Shown here in pieces: positions 1 through 9,962 of a stretch of DNA of 64,000 nucleotides. The translations under genes and the position numbers were made by a program. Source of the stretch: Syngnathus acus (lineage: Eukaryota; Chordata; Actinopteri; Syngnathiformes; Syngnathidae); contig NC_051095.1 in NCBI RefSeq assembly GCF_901709675.1, positions 14,399,456-14,463,455 on the forward strand, in the 5' to 3' direction. The notes beneath the pieces were generated by a model. It ran no database searches, was not told the DNA's origin, and saw only the letters and a program-made list of their open reading frames with translations. Every line of letters begins with the position of its first letter. Positions within the stretch are counted from its first letter, which is position 1.

Positions 1-129
1 GTGCTTCGGGCCAGTTTAAATTTAGGAATTTGGTCCATATATAAGGCGCACCGGACTATAAGGCGCATTGTCGGCTTTTGAGAAAATCTTAGGTTTTTAG
101 GTGCGCCTTATAGTCCAGAAAATACGGTA
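1..129. mobile_element. End fragment of an unassigned TIR DNA element (TACCGTA family)
   Basis: The block ends in AGAAAATACGGTA and contains a perfect 15-bp inverted repeat, 53-67 (GGACTATAAGGCGCA) against 102-116, with a 34-base loop. A second partial copy of the same word lies at 41-50. The AATACGGTA end and the GGACTATAA word also occur at the termini of the longer element at 48786-50129, so both belong to one terminal-repeat family. The left part runs off the window, so length and target duplication cannot be read. No coding capacity is visible. Superfamily is not assigned. Confidence 0.6.
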
Positions 130-222
130 CGTGCATTTACATTTGGGTTTACATCTAAATCCAGTGCTATCTCTGAGTATGACCACAAAAAACAAATAAT
201 TTATGTTAACATAATTTCAATA

Positions 223-775
223 CAGTGGTACCTTGAAGTATTACCCCCCCTAAAAAAACAAACATAATTGAGATGAATTACAGTACCACTCAAAATTCTG
301 GAAGGCTTTTCTTATATGATTAGATTAGAAAGAGTCATTTGAAGTCATCAAAATAATCATTCATTCCAAAAGCTTAACTGCCAGCACTTGAAAAACAATT
401 AATTGTACAGGAATTGTTTTAAGTGACATTAATTCACCATTTCTAACATCGAACCTGGGTCAGTTTCAAACAATAAAACACTCTGAACCATCATTCACAC
501 AAGTATTACATGACATTAATGTAATGGTGAAACTTGCACAAAAATATTGTTGCGGCTTGCTTGCTAGCACAAGAACCTAACGTGAACTAAGTGCTCCTTT
601 TCTTGATCAAGACAGATAGACTCAATAACACATTTAAAGACAAAGCCAAAAGGAGATGTTTCTTTATTAAAGTTGAAGCTGCCAAAATTGGTTGAAATTT
701 GGGGCACATTTTTCACCCAAATTTTGGTCAATGTCAGAATTGAAAAACTTCTGTTCAGACCTCAAGGTACCACAG
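223..775. mobile_element. Mariner-like non-autonomous element with TA flanks
   Basis: The left end reads TA|CAGTGGTACCTTGAAG (TA at 221-222) and the right end CTCAAGGTACCACAG|TA (TA at 776-777). The two ends are inverted copies over about 16 bases with one or two mismatches, and the flanking TA dinucleotides fit a TA target duplication as in Tc1/mariner elements. The interior is about 0.5 kb, AT-rich, with no open frame that looks like a transposase, so it would depend on a transposase supplied elsewhere. It abuts the hAT MITE at 783, whose target duplication starts inside its right border. The interior was not matched to a named family. Confidence 0.6.
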
Positions 776-782
776 TAATCAG

Positions 783-1025
783 TAGGGGTGTAAAGGTACA
801 TGGCAAAAATATTGAACCGTTTGGTCCGCTCAGCACAGGACAAAATTAAATTAAATCATTGCCAGATTTTAAAAAAAACTTCTGAAAAGAAAAATAAACC
901 AATACTTTGATAGAAAAAAGTGTTTTCTGTATGCACAAAAGGTGTACCGAAACTGTACCAAAAAACATAACACAAAAAACGATGTATGAAGCGTACAGTG
1001 GGTTATCTGTACCGTTGCACCCCTA
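783..1025. mobile_element. hAT-type MITE, 243 bp
   Basis: The ends are inverted repeats: TAGGGGTGTAAAGGTACA on the left and TGTACCGTTGCACCCCTA on the right. The flanks are GTAATCAG (775-782) and GAAATCAG (1026-1033), an 8-bp target duplication with one mismatch, which is the hAT signature. It is far too short to code for a transposase. A decayed copy of its right half appears at 27990-28073. Confidence 0.8.
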
Positions 1026-1033
1026 GAAATCAG

Positions 1034-2865
1034 CAGAAACAAATTTTATTTGTTTTATCTTTTCCCCAAGGAAAGTCCTTTCTTCCCCTTTTTCAGATGC
1101 AGTTGTATTTTAAGAGACAACAAATCCACTCATAACATGCTTGTAGCACTTCTTTGAAGAAAATGGATGTCATTTTGATATCTTCTTTGTGGTTGTGTGC
1201 CATCCAATTTACAAAAATGCAGCTACTGCTAAAGTATTAGGGCCACACTGAAGTAAATAAATCGTGCGAAAATTGACAATATGACCATAAACTGGGAATG
1301 TTTGGAAAATGAAGCCTTTTGCACAATTGTGTTCAGCAGCTCATACTGATCAGGGTGTTCATCTATCAGAACATTGTCATATTATTATTATTACTATCAT
1401 CATACTGTATTAAAAGTATACGCTTATTGTGGTACTTTTAACGCTAAAATTACTTTTTTTTTTCTTCCTTTATTTCTTGTATATTTTTTTATTGTTGTCA
1501 TCCTATTTAGTGTTTTTCTTCTCTGTGTGGCTCTAATACTTTTCCGTAAAATACAAACCAAAAAAAGACATGGTGTAAAATGTTTTTGTTTATTTTTTTT
1601 ATTTTATTTTATGTTATCAATAGTGTCTTTGTGATTTAAACTGTTCGAATTTGGGGGGGTACACAATGACAAAATCACTTTTTAAAAACTGAACTTAAAC
1701 AATTTGAAGGATCAGCACAGCTTTCTTTTCAGCATAGCTTTCTTCAGTTTGGTGAAAAATGTACAGACCTGTTTTCTATTTTCTGCATTGTGCGACAGAC
1801 ATAGTTCCATATACTTATTGTTCATTGTGGAATTTGGGATATTCATGTGATGACAAAGGTGGTGGTATTTTTTGTGTATGAAGCTCGAAGGTCTGTTGTG
1901 GATGTTGCAAATGCTGCTGCTGCTGCTTTCAAGGGTTTCGTGTAAAATATCACTTTCAAACAAACAATTAGAGTAGACACATTGGAACATGTTCCTTCGT
2001 CTACCATGACGGCATTCTTATTGGCCCTGTAAGTGTTTGTGTTCCCTTCCTTTTTGTGTTGAAACAGCAAAATGCAAACTCATTATTTATGTGTGTTGTG
2101 TTCAAAGGCCGGGCGCCTTTTTAGCTTAATAAACTTGTGCTAGTGGCCAGTGTTAAGGAAAAGCAAGCAGGGGTATGAAGCGTCCTATTCAAAATGTTTA
2201 AAAAGAAAAAAAAGGTGCCATTTTTTTTGTAAATGACGGGTGGCTAGCACTTTGATTATAACATTTTTGTAGTTGCTTTACCTCACAAGGGAAAAGATTT
2301 GCTCAATCTGAGTTCCAATTGCCACGACTAACGTATTTGCTGAAATGTGTCTTTTTGGCAAATAGTCCCCAGCTGCCTCGCTTCGTTTGGGTTGTCGCCG
2401 GGAGACCAAACACAGACGTCATTTGTTTGGTGGCGAATTTGTCGTAAAGCTGCTGCACGTGTCCCTCGGCCTACCTTCCTCATTCTCATAACTTTGTTGA
2501 TTTGATTGTCTTTACAAGCCTTTGTATATGCATCATGCTCCGTATGTATCCTCAACAAGGTGGATGGGACAAAGTAAAGAAAAATAGAAGGATGACGCAC
2601 CCCTCTCCTTCCACAGACTATGTAATGGAATATGATACTAAATAATAACCACTTTTGTTTTATAAACTGATTTCTGAAGTCACGCTTGGTCTTTGTGTAT
2701 TGTTGTGTTCCATGCAATCTACACACACTCTAAGCGCAGTTTATTAGGAACACTATCCATGGAGTTGATGTTGGTCTCCCACTTCAGAGAAGAGTGAGAA
2801 CAGAAACCAGAAAGTCTCAATGGTTGACACTAGACAAATGGACAGCGTGAGGGGCAGCATGTATC
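1034..2865. other. No recognisable gene; T-rich and CTG-run sequence
   Basis: AT-rich sequence without a credible exon. A T-rich stretch lies at about 1450-1620 and a short CTG run at 1911-1928. The short open frames here have the low-complexity composition expected by chance. Confidence 0.5.
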
Positions 2866-2951
2866 CTGAAGTCCACGATCATCTCTGCAGTCTTGAGTGC
2901 GTTCAGATCCAGTCTGTGATCCCTGTACCAGAACACCAACAGCTCCATGTC
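2866..2951 (-). pseudogene. L2/CR1-like LINE reverse transcriptase fragment
   Basis: Read on the minus strand from about 2948, this gives an uninterrupted 28-codon piece starting MELLVFWYRD and ending ALKTAEMIVDFR. It aligns residue for residue with the post-YADD region of the intact L2-like copies in this window (VERLVHWC...NPLKTVEMxVDFR at 31.6 kb and 39.3 kb). Everything on either side has decayed beyond recognition. It is an old, 5'- and 3'-eroded retrotransposon relic about 86 bases long. Confidence 0.7.
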
Positions 2952-3784
2952 CTTTTAATCCACAATTTGCAGAATCTAAGAAGACTGTGGAGGAGTTAAT
3001 TATCATTGCAAAGGTGTGTTTTTTTTAGATTCATTCATTATTATTCTGAATATATGCAAGATTTAATAAATTAACTCAATAACAAATACTTGTCTGATGA
3101 TGTACTTGGAAACTTAAGAGTTTCTATCTTTTCTATAACAGACCTTTTGATCCAGCTCCCTGCATAGTGAACCGTGGCTTCATCCATCCATACGGAGTTT
3201 CATCTCCCAACAAGCTGCAATCCGTGTTGAGAGAAGTGAGACATGCTACACCTCCCTAATTAGGCTCATTGTTGATCTTGTGAGGTTAATTTGTACTTGG
3301 CTGAGAGTAAACATAGCAAAGGAGGCCAACCTAGTTCCTGACAAGAAACACGCTTTGTAGCTATAAAGAACTTCCTCAACGTTTTCTTGACTTGCCAGGT
3401 GATTCAGTGCCTATTGCGCCCGCCAATGATGCATTTGCGGGGTCGGGGCATTTTTGCGCTTTGCTCTGAACCGGGTGAGTGATTACAAAGAAGCCCTTGT
3501 CTAATGAGCTTAGGGATGCACTTGTGTGTGTATATAGCACACATTTGTTTTATTCTGTTTTCACGTCTGTGAGCTGCAGGTAGGCCCTATAAGTGGCCCT
3601 GTCACACAGCTGACAGATAAGCTGGGCCCACACATGCTCTCTCCTTTTTCTCACCCATTGTGTGACTCTAATGCACCCTCTGACAGATCACTTGCACAAC
3701 ACAATTATGCTTCATTTCACTTTTTTTTTTACCCACCAATTTGAAAGTACTCAAACATGTGTCAAAGCAATGTTGGATTGAGTT
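2952..3784. other. No recognisable feature
   Basis: Non-coding sequence between the L2 relic and the TTAGGG-like array. I see no open frame, repeat border or RNA fold I can support. Confidence 0.4.
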
Positions 3785-4145
3785 AGGGTTCCAAAGTGAG
3801 GTTTCAAACAAGGGTTAAGGTTTCAAATTAGGGTTTAAAAATAGGGTTAGGGTTTCAAATTGGGGTTATAAGGGTGAGGGTTTAAAAGTTGGGTCCTAAA
3901 CAAGGATTAGAATTTCATTGTATGGTTGGGTTTAAAACTAGGGTTAGGGTTTCAAAGTAGGGTTTCAGACTATGGGTAGGGTTCCAATCTCGAGTTTTAA
4001 AATATGGTTTGGGTTTCAAAATCAGGCTTAAAACTAGGGTTAGGATTTTAGTGGGAACGTAATTTCGATTTCTTTGTGTGTCTTGGCATGTGAAGAAATT
4101 GACAATAAAGCAGACTTTGACTTTGACTAAAGTAGGGTTTCGAAC
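3785..4145. repeat. Degenerate TTAGGG-like array (AGGGTTAGGGTTTCAAA type)
   Basis: About 250 bases before 4053 are a loose tandem array of GGGTTAGGG and GGGTTTCAAA words with many substitutions. The array resumes at 4131 (AGTAGGGTTTCGAA) after the L2 tail at 4053-4128, so the tail was inserted into it. TTAGGG is the vertebrate telomere unit, but the frequent TTTCAAA spacer makes this a distinct interstitial satellite rather than a true telomere. Confidence 0.7.
4053..4128 (+). mobile_element. 3' terminal tail of an L2-like LINE
   Basis: About 75 bases match the 3' untranslated end of the L2-like copy at 55752-56683: shared words are TTTCTTTGTGTGTCTTG, TTGACAATAAAG and the GACTTTGACTTTGAC tail. 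Only the tail is present, so this is a severely 5'-truncated insertion, or a SINE that borrowed the tail. It sits inside the TTAGGG-like array. Confidence 0.75.
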
Positions 4146-4147
4146 TG

Positions 4148-4150
4148 GTG

Positions 4151-4215
<65 letters not shown>

Positions 4216-4225
4216 GTGCGTGTGT
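4148..4225. repeat. GT/GTGC microsatellite
   Basis: A (GT)n run passes directly into a (GTGC)n run and ends in mixed GTGCGC. Open frames across it in both directions are repeat artefacts. Confidence 0.95.
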
Positions 4226-4495
4226 CTCATAAACTGTTGTCTGCATCAACGTGTGTCAAATAACGGGAATATTCACACACAGATGCTGTGCTTCCAAGAT
4301 AAGACAGTGACGTTTAGTCAAGCTCCCTTTTGGTATTTTCCTCCATCCCATATATTTTCTTTATGATGTTTACACACCATAGCTCCAGTGTTCTATATGT
4401 CACCCGATGAATTGCTCATTAACATTTTGCCACCACATTCAAACAGTGACATATGACCAAAGGCTGTCATGGGACTATTTTGGGGTCTATGTGTG

Positions 4496-4517
4496 TTTGT
4501 GTATCTGTGTATGTATG

Positions 4518-4570
<53 letters not shown>
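4496..4570. repeat. GTAT / TA dinucleotide array
   Basis: A short (GTAT)n lead-in is followed by about 30 uninterrupted TA units. It is self-complementary and able to extrude cruciforms. A second short TA run lies at about 4672-4685. Confidence 0.95.
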
Positions 4571-4572
<2 letters not shown>

Positions 4573-7390
4573 AGACTGTGAAAATTGGGGTGGGGGGCGT
4601 TATCTGGAAAAAAGTATATTTTCAACAAATACTAGAATAACACAAAAAAGGCATGAAACTTAGATTTGGCTATATATATATATATAAAGGCAGTTTTTTA
4701 TATTCACGTCCATAAAGCAATTGGCCTCACTATTCCAATGCTCTTTGAAGGACATCGAGATGGATACTCTCCAAGGAAGCAGCCGTCTTGGGGTATGGGA
4801 TCCCGCAAATGTTGCACTCAACAGGGAGAGGGGCCGCCCGAGGAGAATTCACCCTGTCAAACCCAAGACAAAAAAAATAGCTTCCTGCCCTTCAAGTTTC
4901 TGTTTACCGCTGTGCTCCTTCCCTGGCACCCATCACTCTTCTTCCTCCTCTTCCTTCTTCTCTTGTCATTTGATTCAGATCACTGAGTAAGCCTCTGTTT
5001 CCAAGGTCTGAGGCTCCATTTTGGACAGTCTGGCAAGAATGTAGGCTCAAATAGAGAGGATGGTTGAGAGCGGGAGAGATAGCGAGATGGAAGGGAGAGT
5101 TGAGGTTTGAACTTGTTTCATATTTTAAAATTGTTTTTGAACGGTGAGTTGAGTCAGGAGACCACTGTCAAACCAGTGTGATGCTGAGCAGTTCAAACGG
5201 CTGAATGACCCATTATTTTTGTAGTTATTGTAAGATGCTAAATGTTAGCATTTGTGCTCCAATTCATAGAAAAATTCCCTCCTTTTAAAAAAAAAAAAAG
5301 CCTCCTCAAATGTTATCAATGTTAAAAATACAAACATGAGTAAGATTCATAATCATTGCCTTTGTCATGCTCTGTTGACCTGGATATGGACATCTGAGTC
5401 AGGGCCCGACTACAACTCCTAAGCTCATACGCTTTGCCCACAGCACTGCGTGCACACCACACAAGAATAAACCACATATAGAAATAAATAAAAGAAGCAT
5501 TGTTGGGTGCTGCAAACGAGAAAAAGGAGCCAGGTAATTGAGTAAGTAGCCTCCCGGAATTAGATGTCTGAATAAAAGCATTTTGTTGTCCAAGAGAAGC
5601 CTTTTTTAGGATAGTTTTAACGCAAAGGTACTTAGAAGCTCCTTCAAAGGTTCTCTGCTTTCAACCTAGATGGTCCCCTCGGGAAAAAAACAAGGAGAAA
5701 ACACTCAAACGCTCTTTCTTGACAGAAGAGTATAAAAGGGTTTTGACCACACAAACTCATGTACGCGCCCCTACGCATACAAATACACAAACACACTTAC
5801 AAATAGTCATGAAAAATTGAAGTGTTCAGCTCTACCAACAATTTACTTCTCAGCAGCTTCTTAATGTTTATGCTTGACATGTTGGAGGCAAAAATACAAC
5901 ACAGACTAGCAAGAAGAAGAGAAGTAATGGCCATCAAATTAATGGCGAGAGTGAGAAGTCTGATTTCTCACTTGAGAGACCTTTCTCACTCAGCCGTGCA
6001 GGAGATTCTTTGTTTTTATTTATTCTTTACTGCATTAGTCGACTGACTGGAAGCTGAAGTAAACTGGAGATGAAACTGATGTGAGAAAGCAAACCGCAAC
6101 AAATGTTATTAAACATTAAACAAGATGAGAAGTTGGGACAGCAGTGTGTTTTAATACAAAGTAACACTACAAATTTACCCATTTTGGTGATCGTTTTTGC
6201 AGGTCAATTTAAAATGAACGAATCTCCTCTAATCTAATTACATTTCAACAATTTAAGGAATTATTGATTGATGGTGTACCGCTACATAAGCCAGAAAAGC
6301 CCAAGAGTCTCGAATGTTCGATATGGGTGACAATTGTAGATCAGCAAGCACCGCAGTAATGAAGTGCTGCCTTGGTGAATGAAAATACAAATGATGCCTT
6401 TCATTTTTCAACATGGGGGCTCACTTTTTTCTTCATATGGCATGAAAACAAGTCAAAGCCTGCTAATTTGTCACAAAAACTGTGCATACATATGTCCTTC
6501 CAAAAAGCTTGAATTCAGTGAACTTAAAATCCTTGAGTTCCATGTACTGAAACTTGAGCTTTGAAATATTTTGATGAAAGCATGTCAGAGGCAGGGGTTT
6601 AAGACACTTGTGAACTGTTCTGAACTGTTATTTGAAAAAATAAATACTCTATAATCATACACTTTGCATGAATGATTGCACCACTTTCATGTTTCATGTC
6701 CATCTGAGTGAGTCTTACTGAATCATTTTCTCAACTTTGACTCATAGGCCAAGTGACAGCTGTACGTGAGTCATGTGCATGCTTGCCCCCGCCTTGCTCT
6801 TCGCCACGCTTAAATATGCTGGAAATCTTCACAGCGTCCTTCCGGGCCATCACAAGGTGACTGTTGGTATTAGGACGTAGCATTTGCCACGCTAGGATGC
6901 CTCGCTCATTGGCGTTTCATGTAGAGCTCCATCACATTCGTCACGTTTCATGAACTTCCTTATTATTCTCTGGCGGAGAGTCATTTTGTTTAGCTGCTCG
7001 CCTTCCGTGAGCTTGAGAGATAAGTAAATAGAAAGATGATGCGCTGATGTCTCTCAAAAGCCCATGTTGGTGTCTTTCTAGAATCTGAACTTGTTTATTT
7101 GAGCAGGATTTGGTCGAGTGGCACTCTCCTCCTTTCCCCTCTGCAGCCTTCAAGCCCATTTCCCTTCTGTGATTCCTCGGGGTGGTCATATGTGAATCCC
7201 CACCCAGTCACTGTGGTTCCATGGAGGGTCGCCGGATAGTCAGTGGGCAATCTGGAGCTTCTCAAACAGAGTTGTCAAAGAGACGACACATGGAATACAC
7301 GGAGGGCTGGAGGAAAGAGATCCACTGATCCAGAGATCACATAGCCAGTTTGGGTGCTATTGAACTTTCAAAGAGCATCACAAGCATGGT
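4571..7390. other. No recognisable gene
   Basis: Non-coding sequence with short homopolymer runs (for example A at 5287-5299). I found no splice-flanked open frame, transposon border or tandem array that I can support. The last part (about 7200-7440) may be 5' leader of the LINE whose endonuclease begins at 7445. Confidence 0.4.
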
Positions 7391-7444
7391 TGGTGGAGGA
7401 GAAGACGACAGCCTCCACGTGGCCTCCTCTGCAAGTAGCAAGAA

Positions 7445-8460
7445 ATGGCGCAAGACCAATTTGTGAAACGAATGTCGTCAACCAAACGTCGAGCTCGTCG
7501 AGCTCGAGCTGGCAGGCTTAGGACCGGCGGACGGGCAGTCATCCCGACCGTCGAAAACCGAGGCCTGTCAGTGCTTCAACTCAATGTCGAGGGCCTAACA
7601 ACCGCCAAACTCGAAGTCCTGCGTCACCTGGCTGACTCCAACGAGGCAGCGGTTCTGCTCCTGCAGGAGACACACTGCACATCCGACAACATCCTCAAGA
7701 TCCCTGGGTTCCATCTTGCTGGGTCCATCTACAGCAAGCAACACGGTGTGGCAACGTTCGTCAGGACTGAATTAAGCTGGTCAGCCAGCAGCCAATCCCC
7801 ACCAGGCTCTAACATGGAGTGGCTGGTTACAAAAATCCAGGAAACATCAGTCGTCAACGTATACAAACCCCCACCATCGGAGCTGTCCGTGACATCACTC
7901 CCATCAACAACTGCACCTGCCATCTATGCAGGTGACTTCAACTGTCAGCACACAGACTGGGGGTACAACCACACAACACCTAATGGAGTGGCGCTGAGTG
8001 AATGGGCCTCCAACACTGATGCTCTGCTGCTATACGACCCCAAGGAGCCTCCAACGTTCTTCTCTGCACGCTGGAACACCTCCACCAACCCGGACCTGGC
8101 CTTCGCCATCTGCCACAGTAACGACCCGAAACCGGAGAGACGCATCCTGGATAGGTTTCCCCGATCACATCACCGGCCATCCATCATTAAAGTCCCAGCA
8201 CTGGTGGAACCGGTACCAGGGAAACCCGTCAAGCGATGGAACTTCCGAAAGGCCAACTGGGAGTCGTATGCTGAGGAGACTGAAAGAAGGTCAGCTGGCC
8301 TGCCAGACCCAGACACAGCCGATCTGGATGCGGCCTATGCAGCCTACTGCCAGGTCCTCCTGGGTGCGGCAAAGAAGACATCCCACGGGGCTATAACAGG
8401 AACTACATCCCGGGTTGGGACAAGGAATGTAGCCGCCTTCTGTGTGATCACCAGAGGGCC
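7445..8460 (+). pseudogene. LINE ORF2 fragment: APE-type endonuclease only
   Basis: The frame opens with a very basic N-terminus (KRRARRARAGR, residues 14-24) and then an exonuclease/endonuclease/phosphatase fold as used by non-LTR retrotransposons to nick target DNA. Visible motifs: LQLNVEG (N47), LLQETHC (E75), YAGDFNCQHTDW (D164, N166) and TNPDLAF (215-221). The final motif reads RSHHRPS (241-246), with His where most APE enzymes have Asp in S-D-H; some I/jockey-type elements may also vary here. KRWNFRKANWESY (263-275) follows. A one-base frameshift near 8380 moves the true frame (PRGYNRNYIPGWD) into another phase. The open frame nominally runs to 8743, but LINE homology fades after the C-run at 8460. 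No reverse transcriptase follows. Closest to I/jockey-like LINEs; clade uncertain. Confidence 0.8.
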
Positions 8461-9797
8461 CCCCCCCCATTCCACTCCCCCCCACTCCTATGTCGCCATC
8501 TCCTCTCCGTCACGCCTTTCAACCACCACTTCCTGTCTAAGCCGCGGTGGCCGTGCCGTCGCTAACAGAGTGTCAAGTCAAGCTTTTTCCCCAGGGGCTG
8601 ACGGAGTGGTCAAAGGCCGTGGATGTTGCAGGTTAAGGTTGTTATTGCCAATGTTCCAGGCCTCCTCGCAGCTCAAAGTGACAAATAAGGAATACATTCT
8701 AGCGAGATTTATGACCTACAACAGGCGGGTGACTAATGCTTGAGTCCATTGGGACACTTACATCCTTGTGGCACTGAGAGATTTTAACCTTTTGAGCCTC
8801 CTGAGTTTCCACCTGCATTAATTCATCCAAATTGATGCGCTCAGTTTTTTCTTTTTTTTTTTTTTTGGTTGATCCTTACAAAGAAGCCGCTCATTAAAGT
8901 TAATGCAATGACCAAACAAACCCAGTTTCTAAATATGCCATTATAATTCAGTCACGACTTCTTCCCGTACGGACAGTCTCAGGTCGCCTCGATACACGAC
9001 GAGGATCAGTCCCTGCACTTGAATTTTCACCAACCTCTCGGATTAAGCTTTCAATAATGTATAAAAGTGGGCACACACTTTGCATGTATTGTCAGGGCGA
9101 GGACATGATCTCTGACATCTGGAGCCCACACAGGGCCCACAATGAATGGTAATGGCTTCCCCCTACTTTTGTTGAATTATTCAATTGGAATAGTTTTGTA
9201 AACAAAACACATTTGTTAATACAATTGAATCTGCAGCAAATGTCGGAGCTTTATCAATATTTAATTTTCAACATAGACAAAAATTATAGCCTTTGGCTTG
9301 TTTCTGTTCAGTGGTTTTACAAGTGACTCATGCAAATGAGTCAAGGGTTTTCTCCTAAAATGGCAGGATTCTGGAAAACACAATACTGCTCCGTGAAGGG
9401 ATTGCCATGACTCTAAGATGAGTATTGTTCTTTTGTTGATCTCACGATTTTTTGATTGATTGGACAACATTAGCCTTTCACACTCATGATAATTAAACAC
9501 TTGGGCACCCAATTTAATTGGATTTCATATAAGTAGGAATTTCATATAAGTAGGAGTACAAATGTAACAATTTTGATCCGCACTCCTTTGGCGAGCTAAT
9601 GATCGATCACGATTGACAAGGACACCCCTGCCCTAAATCGTCCAAAGGTGAGAATGTTCTACAGGTAACTGTCACCTTAGATTGCCTATTAAGTTGTGAT
9701 AGGCTCACCTGCGCCCTTGCTAACCACTTTTTAAATTGCCTCCAGGTCTGCATTATAAATGAGAAACTGTTAACAATTGCCTTACCAGATTAAGAAT
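8461..9797. other. No recognisable feature
   Basis: Sequence following the LINE fragment: C-rich to about 8640, then AT-rich. No reverse transcriptase domain or LINE tail is visible. A stretch near 9690-9715 faintly resembles the SINE tail word GATAGGCTC but is too decayed to call. Confidence 0.4.
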
Positions 9798-9908
9798 GAG
9801 TGAATGACTGAATGAATGAATTAATGAATGAATATCTGAACGAACCACCAAAAGAACAAACGAATGAACAACAAAATAAATGAATGAATCAATAAATAAA
9901 TAAACAAA

Positions 9909-9959
<51 letters not shown>

Positions 9960-9962
9960 ATA
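9798..9962. repeat. GAAT to AAAT tetranucleotide array
   Basis: Imperfect (GAAT)n changes into about 18 clean AAAT units near 9892-9960. The hydrophobic or Leu-Phe-rich frames read across it on the minus strand are artefacts. Confidence 0.95.
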
